Below, one piece after another: positions 1-7,597 of a stretch of DNA of 23,002 bases (its first letter is position 1; the number at the start of each line of letters is the position of its first letter). A program made the translations under genes and the position numbers. Location: the NCBI GenBank assembly GCA_937892405.1, contig CALAFS010000175.1, positions 1 to 23,002 of the forward strand, written 5' to 3'. Below the pieces are notes generated by a model, which saw only the letters and a list, made by a program, of their open reading frames with translations, was not told the origin of the DNA and made no database searches. The stretch is from an uncultured Clostridia bacterium (lineage in GTDB: Bacteria; Bacillota; Clostridia; Oscillospirales; CAG-272).

Positions 1-708
1 GCCGCGCGCTCGGTCGGACGGGACTGCTTTGTCTTCACCGACTTTCTCGGTCTTGCCGAGCAGTCCCTGCTCGCCGAATGTCGGGATACGGAACGGGCGG
101 GCGTCACCCTCTTCGGTGGAATCCACGGTTGCGAGCGGGTGATGGCGCGCTTCGGCGATCCCGAACGGCTCGGATATGACGAGGACTTCCCCATCGTCTG
201 CATTATGGCGGCGCCCGCGGCACCGAAGTTTGCCGACACGCTGACGCACAGAGATCTTCTCGGTGCACTCATGAACCTCGGCATCGAGCGCGAGGTGCTC
301 GGCGACATCTTTCTGCATGACGGAGCGGCGTACATCTTCGCCGAAGAAAAGATCGCTCCCTTCCTTCTCGAAAACCTGACGCGGGCAAAGCACACCGATC
401 TTTGCCTCTCTGCCGTGACGCCGCCCGAGGGACTGCTGATCCGCACCGAACCGATGACGGTACAGGTGAGCGGCGAGCGTCTCGACGCCGTGATCGCCCG
501 GGTCTTCGGACTCTCGAGAGAGGACGCGCAGGCGCTCTTTGCGAAGGGACTCGTCTACCTTGACGGGCGGAAAACCGAAAGTGTGAGTGCGCTCCCGCAT
601 GAGGGAAATATCGTCAGTGTGCGCACCTTCGGACGGTTTATCTACCGCGGAGTGGCCTCCCTCTCCAAGAAGGGAAAGCTGAATGTTCTGATCGAAAAAT
701 ACATTTGA
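1..708 (+). CDS. ylmH: YlmH-type RNA-binding protein with C-terminal S4 domain (5' end missing)
   Basis: The reading frame is open from base 1 to the TGA at 706-708, so the gene starts upstream of the window; the ATG at 139 is internal. About 235 residues are visible. The first part (FTDFLGLAEQSLL, then GIHGCERVMARFG) resembles the N-terminal domain of YlmH/photosystem II S4 proteins. The C-terminal ~75 residues form an S4 RNA-binding fold (GERLDAVIARVFGLSREDAQ, then GLVYLDG) and end in a basic tail. Family members bind rRNA or the ribosome, and Bacillus YlmH is linked to rescue of stalled ribosomes; that role is family knowledge, not seen here. The gene usually sits in the sepF-ylmG-divIVA region, so cell-division genes are expected upstream, but no divIVA follows. 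A terminator closes the unit 30 bases downstream. Confidence 0.85.
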   Translation, partial: AARSVGRDCFVFTDFLGLAEQSLLAECRDTERAGVTLFGGIHGCERVMARFGDPERLGYDEDFPIVCIMAAPAAPKFADTLTHRDLLGALMNLGIEREVLGDIFLHDGAAYIFAEEKIAPFLLENLTRAKHTDLCLSAVTPPEGLLIRTEPMTVQVSGERLDAVIARVFGLSREDAQALFAKGLVYLDGRKTESVSALPHEGNIVSVRTFGRFIYRGVASLSKKGKLNVLIEKYI

Positions 709-737
709 GGGAGATGCACGGTGCGTCTTCTTCACCG

Positions 738-776
738 AAAATCCGTCGGCAGACCCCGGTTTTCCGACGGATTTTT
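738..776 (+). terminator. Rho-independent terminator after ylmH
   Basis: A 12-bp perfect stem (738-749 with 764-775, core ATCCGTCGG/CCGACGGAT) encloses a 14-base loop. The 3' arm runs into the T tract at 772-776. It lies 30 bases after the ylmH stop and separates that gene from the next promoter. Confidence 0.85.
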
Positions 777-957
777 CTGTTTATGCAAAGAATTGTTTTC
801 GTTTTCGGTTCTGATAGCAGTAAAATCGGAAACAACGGAAAGATTTTCCGCCTTTTTGAATAACGGACAGCAAAAAGAAGCGAGGCGTCGGGCGGGAGAC
901 GCCGTGCTGTCCTCAAAGACAAAAAATAAAAAAATTCATCTTTTTTTGGATTTCCTC

Positions 958-986
958 TTGCGCGGGCGACTTTTATATGATATAAT
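958..986 (+). promoter_or_regulatory. Sigma-A type promoter for the MutS-like/coaW operon
   Basis: The -35 TTGCGC (958-963) and the perfect -10 TATAAT (981-986) are 17 bases apart. TG at 978-979 gives an extended -10. The surrounding sequence is very AT-rich. The start codon at 1040 is 53 bases downstream of the -10 and is preceded by AAAGGAGGT at 1022-1030. Confidence 0.8.
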
Positions 987-1039
987 ATTAATAAATAATA
1001 GGCTCTGTATGCCGGAAAGAAAAAGGAGGTCGTCGCGAG

Positions 1040-2650
1040 ATGGAAGAGCGTTTTATCAGTCTTCTCTACCCGGACGCCGCCTCCCGCGCCTACCATCAGG
1101 ATCCCGCGCATCTGCCCGCCATCTCCGAGCGGGTATGCGACGAGCTCGGTCTGAATGAGATTTTCCGTCTGAAGAGCGGTTCCCTGACCGAATTCTTCAC
1201 CTCCTCCGAAGAGGTGATTCTCTACCGGCAGAAAACTTTTGCCGATCTTCTTGCCATCCCCGAGATTGAAAAGGTCTTCGCAGAGGTGCACCCTCTGCTC
1301 GGCGATATCCGCGAGCTTCGCCGTCTCGACGACGAGAGCACGGCGGCAGATTCTTATCTTTACAGTATCACGGAGATCGAGCTGTATGTCTCCTGTGTCG
1401 AGACGCTCGAAAAAGGGCTCTCTCCTCTCCGCCCGAAAATGCAGAGCCCGGCGCTCACCTCCCTTGCCGACTATGTGCACGCACTTGTCGGCTCGGAGGA
1501 ATACCGTGCGCTGACCGAAAAGCTCGAAAAGCTCGCCTCCCGCGTGAGTGAGGTGCGCAGTATCACCGTCGGGGTCAACCTCGACCGTGAGTTCCGCCCC
1601 GAATCGGCGGGCGTCCTCTCCGTCAACGCCGAGCCCTTCAAGTCGGGCAAGGTGCTGGATAAAATCCTGCGTCTCTCTTTTAAGAACGACGCGCTCACCT
1701 GCATCGCTCCCCTCTCCCCGCTCGGAAAAGGGCAGAGCGAGAATAAGCAGGAGGCGCTCAACGGTGCCTTCCGCACCGCGATCGAAGATGTCTTCCGCTC
1801 TTCGGTGCGCGGCTGGCGCTCCATTGTCGGAGAATATGTTCTTGACAATACCGACTTCCTTCTCCGGCTGTCCGGAGAGATGGAATTTGTCGCGCGGGCA
1901 TCGGAGCTTCTCCGCCGCCTCGCGGCACACCCCGGCTGTCACATCGCGGCGCCGACCGTGAAAGACGCCTCGGAAAAAGCATTTTCCGCCCGCGGACTTT
2001 ACAACCCCCGTGTGGCGCTTGCCATTGAGGACGAGATCGTGGCGAATGACTTCGCCTTCGACGATGCCGCCCGCATTTATATTCTGACCGGTCCGAACCG
2101 CGGCGGAAAATCGGTGATTACCGTAGCGGTCGGCGCGGCACAAGCCATGTGCCAGCTCGGCATGCCCGTCCCTGCCGAGGAGGCGACGATCTCCGTCGCG
2201 GACGGGATCTTCACACACTTTCCCGAGGGGGCGGACGACACCATCGACAAGGGGCGTCTCGGTGAAGAATGTGCGCGTCTGCGCGAGATCTTCAACGCCG
2301 CGGACGGCGACAGCATGGTGCTTCTCGACGAGTCCCTCTCCTCCACCGGTGCCTATGAGGCAACCTACATTGCCGAGGAAATCCTGACGGCATTTGCGGC
2401 GCTCCGCTGTCGCGGGATCTTCTCCACCCACCTTCACGACCTCGCCGCCCGTGCGGGCGAGATCGACGCGCGCTCCCGTGCAAACGGCGGCGTCGGTGTC
2501 GACACGCTCGTCGCCGGTATGGAAGAGGGCAAGCGCTCCTTCCGTATCCTGCGAAAAAAGCCGGACGGAAAATCCTATGCGAAGGACATCGCCGACAAGT
2601 ACGGTCTGTCCTTTGAAAACCTCTTTGAAGAGAGAAAGCCGCACGCATAA
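1040..2650 (+). CDS. MutS-related ATPase lacking the mismatch-recognition domain
   Basis: This 536-residue protein starts at an ATG 9 bases after AAAGGAGGT. The C-terminal part is a MutS-type ABC ATPase: Walker A TGPNRGGKS (residues 350-358), a D-loop/Q-region IFTHFPEGADD, Walker B MVLLDES (426-432) followed by LSSTGAYE, and an H-loop STHLHD (His464, His466). The N-terminal ~340 residues are helical and resemble the MutS core/lever domains. There is no N-terminal mismatch-binding domain with its Phe-x-Glu motif, and no C-terminal Smr nuclease, so it is neither canonical MutS nor MutS2. Walker A has Arg where MutS usually has Met (GPNMGGKS). Its substrate is unknown; a DNA-structure-sensing clamp is an inference from the family. 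It begins a probable operon with coaW, 160 bases downstream with no terminator seen between. Confidence 0.82.
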   Translation: MEERFISLLYPDAASRAYHQDPAHLPAISERVCDELGLNEIFRLKSGSLTEFFTSSEEVILYRQKTFADLLAIPEIEKVFAEVHPLLGDIRELRRLDDESTAADSYLYSITEIELYVSCVETLEKGLSPLRPKMQSPALTSLADYVHALVGSEEYRALTEKLEKLASRVSEVRSITVGVNLDREFRPESAGVLSVNAEPFKSGKVLDKILRLSFKNDALTCIAPLSPLGKGQSENKQEALNGAFRTAIEDVFRSSVRGWRSIVGEYVLDNTDFLLRLSGEMEFVARASELLRRLAAHPGCHIAAPTVKDASEKAFSARGLYNPRVALAIEDEIVANDFAFDDAARIYILTGPNRGGKSVITVAVGAAQAMCQLGMPVPAEEATISVADGIFTHFPEGADDTIDKGRLGEECARLREIFNAADGDSMVLLDESLSSTGAYEATYIAEEILTAFAALRCRGIFSTHLHDLAARAGEIDARSRANGGVGVDTLVAGMEEGKRSFRILRKKPDGKSYAKDIADKYGLSFENLFEERKPHA

Positions 2651-2810
2651 AGAGAGGTGCGGTTTTGCCCCACGGGCATAAGACACAGAGAGAGGTGCCT
2701 CCGTCTGATCCTCGGACACTTCCCCGCGCGGGGTGCAGACAAAGACTCGGCGGCAAAGATGCCGCGCCCGTCACCCGCGCTCACGATCATTTCCCCAAAA
2801 GGAGATTTCC

Positions 2811-3677
2811 ATGAAAGTCGTCATCGGCATTGATGTCGGCGGCAGCACCACGAAGATCGTCGGTTTCGCTACCGGCGGGACGGGTGCGCCGAAGCTCATG
2901 CCTCCCCTCTTTATCCGCGCGAACGACCCCGTGACCTCGATTTACGGTGCGTTCGGCAAATTCATCGACGAAAACGACCTGTCCCTCTCGGACATCGAAA
3001 AGGTAATGATGACCGGCGTCGGTGCCTCGTTTATCAAACGCGACCTTTACGATTTGCCCTGCGAACGCGTGCCGGAATTCCGCAGCATCGGGCTCGGCGG
3101 ACTGTATATCTCGGGACTGTCCGACTGCCTTGTCGTCAGTCTCGGTACCGGGACGGCAATCGTCCATGCGAAAAGAGACGGTACGATCGACTACCTCGGC
3201 GGCAGCGGCGTCGGCGGCGGCACCCTGATGGGACTGTCGAAGCTCCTCTTGAAAGCCGATAACATCGACCACATCGTCGACATCGCGAAGGAGGGAGATC
3301 TCTCCCGCATTGATCTGCGGATCTCGGACATCACGGCATCCGACGACATGCAGAACATGCCGCGCGACCTCACCGCCTCCAACTTCGGAAATGTCTCGGA
3401 CATCGCGACCAAAGAAGACATCGCGAAAGGAATCCTGAACACCGTCTTCGAGACTGTCGGCATGGTGTCGATCTTCGCGGCACGCTCCGCGGGGGTGCGC
3501 GACATTGTCCTGACGGGCAACCTCTCCACCCTGCCCTACGCCAAAGAGAAGTTCGACGAGTTCAACGGCATGCACGATCTTTACGGCGTGAACTTCCTGC
3601 TCCCCGAGAACGCGCGCTTTGCGACGGTGATCGGAACGGCGCTCTGCGGGTGTAAAAAGGAAAGCGCGAAAAAGTAA
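2811..3677 (+). CDS. coaW: Type II pantothenate kinase
   Basis: This 288-residue protein is read from the ATG at 2811, seven bases after GGAG (2801-2804). An in-frame upstream start at 2733 would add 26 unconserved, arginine-rich residues and was rejected. The N-terminal phosphate-binding motif GIDVGGSTTK (residues 5-14) and the second glycine-rich segment (SLGTGTAIVH, then YLGGSGVGGGTLMGL) are those of the acetate/sugar kinase-like type II PanK fold. Glu89 in VPEF matches the catalytic Glu of Staphylococcus CoaW (FVEF). The enzyme phosphorylates pantothenate, the first step of coenzyme A synthesis, in the cytoplasm. Type II forms are typically insensitive to CoA feedback. It follows the MutS-like gene and precedes the CBS gene by 99 bases. 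Confidence 0.88.
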   Translation: MKVVIGIDVGGSTTKIVGFATGGTGAPKLMPPLFIRANDPVTSIYGAFGKFIDENDLSLSDIEKVMMTGVGASFIKRDLYDLPCERVPEFRSIGLGGLYISGLSDCLVVSLGTGTAIVHAKRDGTIDYLGGSGVGGGTLMGLSKLLLKADNIDHIVDIAKEGDLSRIDLRISDITASDDMQNMPRDLTASNFGNVSDIATKEDIAKGILNTVFETVGMVSIFAARSAGVRDIVLTGNLSTLPYAKEKFDEFNGMHDLYGVNFLLPENARFATVIGTALCGCKKESAKK

Positions 3678-3776
3678 CTCTGCGCGTGAAAATCACCCCG
3701 CCGCCCGAAAGGACGGAAAAGGCGAAAGAAGCCGAAGCCACAGCCACCCCGAAAGCATCCCGAAAAGGAAGGCAAC

Positions 3777-4247
3777 ATGAACATCTTCCGTTTTGTCATA
3801 CCGAAAAGCCTCGTCGAATATATCACTGCCGACAGCACGGTGCGGCAGGCGCTCGAAAAGATGCGCTTTCACCGCTACACGGCGATCCCCGTCATCGACG
3901 GAGAGGGAAAATATCTCGGCACGGTACATAACGACGATCTGTTCCGCTATTTTCTCGAAAGCGGAAGTTTTGAAACCCGGGAGGCGGAAAAAGATCCGAT
4001 CTCCCTGATCCTCGACCCGACCTACAACAAGCCCCTGTCTCACACCGACTCGATGCTGACGCTGATCGACCGGGTGAAGGAACACAACTTCGTCCCCGTC
4101 GTGGACGACCGCGGCTGTTTCATCGGCATTATCCTGCGCCGCGATGTCCTCAATTACCTAGCCGAATTCTACCCCGGCGACGAGGAACCCGAAAGCGAAA
4201 AAATTATTACAGATAGAGCACAACCTATGGGAGGAACGAACACATGA
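3777..4247 (+). CDS. Two-CBS-domain protein, DarB/CbpB-like
   Basis: This 156-residue protein follows AAGGAAGG at 3764-3771. It consists almost entirely of a CBS pair: first domain around residues 16-65 (YTAIPVIDGEGKYLGTV), second around 83-130 (FVPVVDDRGCFIGIILRRDV). The length, the YTAIPV strand and the I-x-RR-x-V ending resemble the cyclic-di-AMP-binding proteins DarB (YkuL) and CbpB. Those proteins sense c-di-AMP and bind partners such as Rel and pyruvate carboxylase. The ligand here is an inference; adenine nucleotides are an alternative. There is no membrane segment. Its TGA overlaps the ATG of the next gene (ATGA at 4244-4247), which suggests translational coupling with the repeat protein and possibly a joint function. 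Confidence 0.8.
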   Translation: MNIFRFVIPKSLVEYITADSTVRQALEKMRFHRYTAIPVIDGEGKYLGTVHNDDLFRYFLESGSFETREAEKDPISLILDPTYNKPLSHTDSMLTLIDRVKEHNFVPVVDDRGCFIGIILRRDVLNYLAEFYPGDEEPESEKIITDRAQPMGGTNT

Positions 4248-7200
4248 CAGACGAAACCAAGGCAACTGCCCCGGCAAGCGCAGAGAACGCCCCCGCGGTG
4301 ACCGACCCCGAGCAGGTCAAGGCGGAAGCGGAACGCGCCGCGAAAGAGGTCGCCGAAAGAAAGGCACGCAGCCTCGACTTCATGGAGAATTACCGCGACA
4401 ACCAGAAGGCGGAAAAAGAGGAGCGCGCAAAACGCGCGGCGAGCGCCAACCGCGCCCGTGCCAAAGCCACCGAGGAAAAGCGCCTGAAAGAAGAAGCGGA
4501 GCGCGCCGCACTCGAAGAAGCGCGCCGCAAAGAAAAAGAAGAATTTGAGGCGAGAGCCAAGCGCAACGCTGCCATGCTGACCGAAATCGGTGAGGAAGAG
4601 GCAAGACAGAAAGAGGAAGAGGCGGCGGAAGCACGCCTTGCGGCGGAGAAAAAGCCCGCCGTAAAAGAGCCGGCACCGGAAAAGCCCGTCGCCGTGCCCG
4701 AGCCTCTGCCCGCAAAGGAGCCTGCCCGTCCCGTCGCGATCGCGCCGGAACCCCAAAAAGAGACGCCCGTCTTCACGATGCCCGCGGCGGAGAACTTCTT
4801 CGCCGACAGCACCGTGGATTCCGATGACCTTCTCTCCGAAATTACGGTCGACGGTGTCCCGCTCGGGGACAGAGCCGCCGACGGCATCGCCGTGACCGGA
4901 CTCACATCGGACGCGGAAGGCGCCGACGATCTCGCCTCGCTGATTGATGTGCAGATCGACCTCCCCGAAGGTGCGGAAGACGCCGACAAGGCAGAGCCCG
5001 CCGTCGCGGAAAATACCGTCGGTGAACCGGAGAAAGAAACGCCCGCAGAGCCTGCCGCGGCGCCCGCATATCAGACGCCCGACGACTACATAAAGGCATG
5101 GCAGGCGGCATACGGAGCGAACACCGCCTCCTATGACGAGCAGATGAAGAAGTGGTGGGAAAACTACGGTGCGATGGTCGGCATGTCGCCCATGGCGAAC
5201 GCACAAAGTGCCCCCGCCGCCGCAAACGCCGCCTTCTTCCCCGCTGCAGCCGTGTCCTCGAGAATGGCGGATGCGGAAACCGAAAAGGCAGTGGAAAAGA
5301 CGGTCAAAGAGAGTGCAAAGGAAGTCGCGGAAGAGGAAAAGGTCATCGCCGCGGCATCCGACCTCGATCCGCTCGCGGCATATCTTAAAGAGCAGAGCGA
5401 AAAGATCGCCGCCCGCCGTGCCGCACGCGCGAAGACGAAGCTCCCCGACAAGCTCGATGTGCAGGCGGAGATCTGCAACCTCTACTTTGAGGCGCTCGCC
5501 GAGATTTACCGTCAGAACGGAAAGAAATTCCGCAAGCTGTACCGCGACGGTGCAAGACGCGAAATCAATATCTACAACGACATGCTCCGCAAGTACCTGA
5601 AGAAGAAGTCGGGTGTGATCGCCTTCATTCCCGTCGATCCGACGATCCCGAATCGTATTCTCAAGGGAGAAGATCCCGAGCCGCTCTTCGTCAAACCCCT
5701 GCAGAAGGAAGACGCCGCGGCACGCAAAGACAAGATCTTCGACGACATTGCGAAGATGGAAGGTGTCGTTTCCTCCGACGACTTCGCCGGATGGATTGCC
5801 GAGAAGGAAGAAGAGATCCGCGAAAAGAAGGCGGGCTTCAAGGCAGCCTCTCTCACCGGGAAGATCGCGCTGGAAGAATCGGTATGCCGGATCCTCTTCG
5901 AGATCCTCCACGAGATCGCCGTACAGAACAAGACTGCCTATGCGGCAGGCTACAAGGACAAGGCGAAGAAAGAAATTACCGTCTACAACGACCTTGTCCG
6001 TAAAGCGGGAAATCCGAAGAAGACCGGACTTGCTCCGCTCGCATACAATATCCCCGACCGTCTCCTGAAGGGCGAAGTTTTCGACCCGTTTGCAAAGGAT
6101 AGTTTGCAAAACAGCGCTTCTTCGACCGGAAAGAAGAAGGTGGAAGACGACGCATTCGCAAAATATCTTGCCGAGAAGAACACGGCAATCAGAGAGGCGA
6201 AAGCCAACTTCGAGATGTCCGATGCGGAGAACAGAATCGTGCTGGAGCGCGAGGTATGCTCTCACTACTTCGATATTCTCGAGCAGATCCGCATCCACAA
6301 GAAAAAGGCATACGCCTCCACTTACAAAAACCGCACGCTCGCCGAAATCGCCCTTTACAACTCCCTTGTCCGCAAGGCCGGGAAATGGTACACCGGTGAC
6401 AGAACACAGATCGCAAAGACCGTGCCCGAAAAGATCCTTCGCGGGGAGATGAACAATCCCTTCCGCAAGAGAAGCGAAGGCGCCGAAGACGAGGCGCTCG
6501 CGCTCCTCGCCGATGTCGAGGTATCGCCCGAAGAGAAGCGCCACAACGACGAGACTTATCTCAAAGCAAAGGAAGCCTACGAGATTTCCCGTCGGAAAAA
6601 GTGCTACTACACCGCCGGGCTCTCCTTCCTCTTCCGTGCCCGCAAAGGTCAGAAGAAAGCCAAGCGCCGCATGAAGAAAGAGATCCGCGCGATCGAAAAG
6701 CGCGTCAAGCCCGTAGAGGAGACCGAGGCATACATCAATGCGAAGTACCTCGAGCTCGTCGCGGACACCAAGCCCGCGGCACGCAGAAGAGCGAACGCGA
6801 TCATGCTCCGCAAACTCCGCGACCGTATCTCCGACCTGCTCGCCGAGCGCGACCGCATCAACCGCCGTCTCACCGAACTTTATGAATACGACTCCTGGAA
6901 GCCGGCAATGCTCGGCAAGAAGGGGATCAACACCTACCTCAAAGAAAGAAATGTCGCCTTCCGCAAGATGATGAAGACGGCAAAGCGCGTCGATCGCATG
7001 CGCCTCGATCCCGAGGACAAGAACGAGATCTACCGTCTGATGGATCGCGTCACGGAGCTTCAGGCAGAGCTTCGCGCAGAGAGACTCCTCCGCCGCAAGC
7101 AGAAGTCCGCCGACCGCATGGCATCGCAGCAGCGTGAGCTCACGATCGCCGAAGAGCTGTCGATGGCGGAAGAGCGCCTCGAAAACAAGCTCCGTGTCGC

Positions 7201-7339
7201 GGAGTCCGAGAAACGGGCGAAGCGGAAAGAAGCGCGCTCGATGGCAGTTGCAAATGTGTTTGTCATCATCGCCGCGATTGCGGTGATCGGCGCCGCCGCT
7301 TATCTCCTTCTTCGTGACCTCGGTGTCCTTCCCTTCTGA
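4244..7339 (+). CDS. Large tail-anchored coiled-coil protein with a three-fold repeat, unknown family
   Basis: I do not recognise this 1031-residue protein. It starts at an ATG overlapping the CBS gene stop, with its own GGGAGG at 4229-4234. In order: an Ala/Glu/Lys/Arg-rich predicted coiled coil (about residues 20-145); an acidic, proline-rich, probably disordered stretch (145-280); an aromatic patch (DDYIKAWQAAYG, then MKKWWENYGAMVG, 280-315); three related ~125-residue units starting at 377, 514 and 638; a strongly basic helical region (755-995); and one hydrophobic C-terminal segment (about 1001-1023) followed by LGVLPF. There is no N-terminal signal peptide. The topology is therefore probably N-in tail-anchored, with the bulk in the cytoplasm. 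Function is unknown; membrane-linked scaffolding or binding to the CBS partner is a guess. The small gene at 7406 follows 66 bases later. Confidence 0.85.
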   Translation: MTDETKATAPASAENAPAVTDPEQVKAEAERAAKEVAERKARSLDFMENYRDNQKAEKEERAKRAASANRARAKATEEKRLKEEAERAALEEARRKEKEEFEARAKRNAAMLTEIGEEEARQKEEEAAEARLAAEKKPAVKEPAPEKPVAVPEPLPAKEPARPVAIAPEPQKETPVFTMPAAENFFADSTVDSDDLLSEITVDGVPLGDRAADGIAVTGLTSDAEGADDLASLIDVQIDLPEGAEDADKAEPAVAENTVGEPEKETPAEPAAAPAYQTPDDYIKAWQAAYGANTASYDEQMKKWWENYGAMVGMSPMANAQSAPAAANAAFFPAAAVSSRMADAETEKAVEKTVKESAKEVAEEEKVIAAASDLDPLAAYLKEQSEKIAARRAARAKTKLPDKLDVQAEICNLYFEALAEIYRQNGKKFRKLYRDGARREINIYNDMLRKYLKKKSGVIAFIPVDPTIPNRILKGEDPEPLFVKPLQKEDAAARKDKIFDDIAKMEGVVSSDDFAGWIAEKEEEIREKKAGFKAASLTGKIALEESVCRILFEILHEIAVQNKTAYAAGYKDKAKKEITVYNDLVRKAGNPKKTGLAPLAYNIPDRLLKGEVFDPFAKDSLQNSASSTGKKKVEDDAFAKYLAEKNTAIREAKANFEMSDAENRIVLEREVCSHYFDILEQIRIHKKKAYASTYKNRTLAEIALYNSLVRKAGKWYTGDRTQIAKTVPEKILRGEMNNPFRKRSEGAEDEALALLADVEVSPEEKRHNDETYLKAKEAYEISRRKKCYYTAGLSFLFRARKGQKKAKRRMKKEIRAIEKRVKPVEETEAYINAKYLELVADTKPAARRRANAIMLRKLRDRISDLLAERDRINRRLTELYEYDSWKPAMLGKKGINTYLKERNVAFRKMMKTAKRVDRMRLDPEDKNEIYRLMDRVTELQAELRAERLLRRKQKSADRMASQQRELTIAEELSMAEERLENKLRVAESEKRAKRKEARSMAVANVFVIIAAIAVIGAAAYLLLRDLGVLPF
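5372..6466 (+). repeat. Three diverged tandem protein repeats inside the large protein
   Basis: The units begin at residues 377, 514 and 638 (bases 5372, 5783, 6155). Each has the same order of landmarks: an opening Y/W-[IL]-x-E segment (AAYLKEQ, AGWIAEKE, AKYLAEKN); E-[IV]-C-x3-F/Y (EICNLYF, SVCRILF, EVCSHYF); E-I-x2-YN-x-[LM]-[LV]-RK (EINIYNDMLRK, EITVYNDLVRK, EIALYNSLVRK); and P-x-R/K-[IL]-L-[KR]-GE (RILKGE, RLLKGE, KILRGE) followed by P and an aromatic. The distance from unit start to the final LKGE is 96, 94 and 94 residues. The DNA is diverged, so this is an old protein-level duplication, not a recent tandem repeat. Confidence 0.85.
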
Positions 7340-7405
7340 CCTTCCCTGCCGCCGACGGGCGGCACATGAGTCACACTTTCAAAATACAGAAAGGAATTTC
7401 ACGGT

Positions 7406-7597
7406 ATGAATACGAAAGGTTCTTCCGATATCGGGACGAAGCGCCCGGAGGAAATGACACAGGCGGAGCGCCGCGCGGAAATCGAAGCACTGGAAGGCAG
7501 GCGCCGCCGTCTGATTATGGTTCTCAATGAGAGCGTATCGCAGTACGAAAAGGAAAGCGGCAGACGCTATCCCACCCATCGTCCGAAGCGCGGCTGA
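7406..7597 (+). CDS. Small basic hypothetical protein, 63 residues
   Basis: The ATG at 7406 follows AAAGGAA (about 7389-7395) at normal spacing, and the frame ends at a TGA at 7595-7597. The product has a charged central helix (MTQAERRAEIEALEGRRRRL) and a basic tail (SGRRYPTHRPKRG), with no membrane segment and no cysteines. I do not recognise it. It follows the large protein by 66 bases with no terminator between, so it is probably co-transcribed. Support for its being a gene is the ribosome binding site and the amphipathic helix. Absence of any family call keeps confidence moderate. Confidence 0.6.
   Translation: MNTKGSSDIGTKRPEEMTQAERRAEIEALEGRRRRLIMVLNESVSQYEKESGRRYPTHRPKRG

Larger units (their letters stand above)
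709..1039 (+). other. Intergenic region between ylmH and the MutS-like gene
   Basis: This 331-base gap holds the ylmH terminator (738-776) and the promoter at 958-986. It also has two small hairpins: 793-801 with 827-835 (one G-U pair) and 884-889 with 898-903. Otherwise it is AT-rich compared with the genes. I see no convincing coding sequence in it; the frames that cross it lack a ribosome binding site and conserved content. Confidence 0.6.

Noticed and set aside
638..2719. Long open frame on the minus strand opposite the MutS-like gene
   Set aside because: It is antisense to a gene with clear motifs. It has no ribosome binding site and no recognisable domain; GC-rich codon bias opens opposite frames.
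2651..2810. Direct repeat AGAGAGGTGC (2651-2660, 2689-2698) and the palindrome CCCCGCGCGGGG (2722-2733)
   Set aside because: They are short and GC-simple, with no T run and no other sign of a terminator or operator.
3686..3776. GTG-started, Lys/Glu/Ala-rich frame between coaW and the CBS gene
   Set aside because: It runs out of frame into the CBS gene, has no ribosome binding site and is too short to judge; probably untranslated spacer.
4169..6544. 791-codon minus-strand frame opposite the repeat protein
   Set aside because: Its leucine/arginine/phenylalanine-rich content is the mirror of the Glu/Lys-rich sense protein. No start signal was found.
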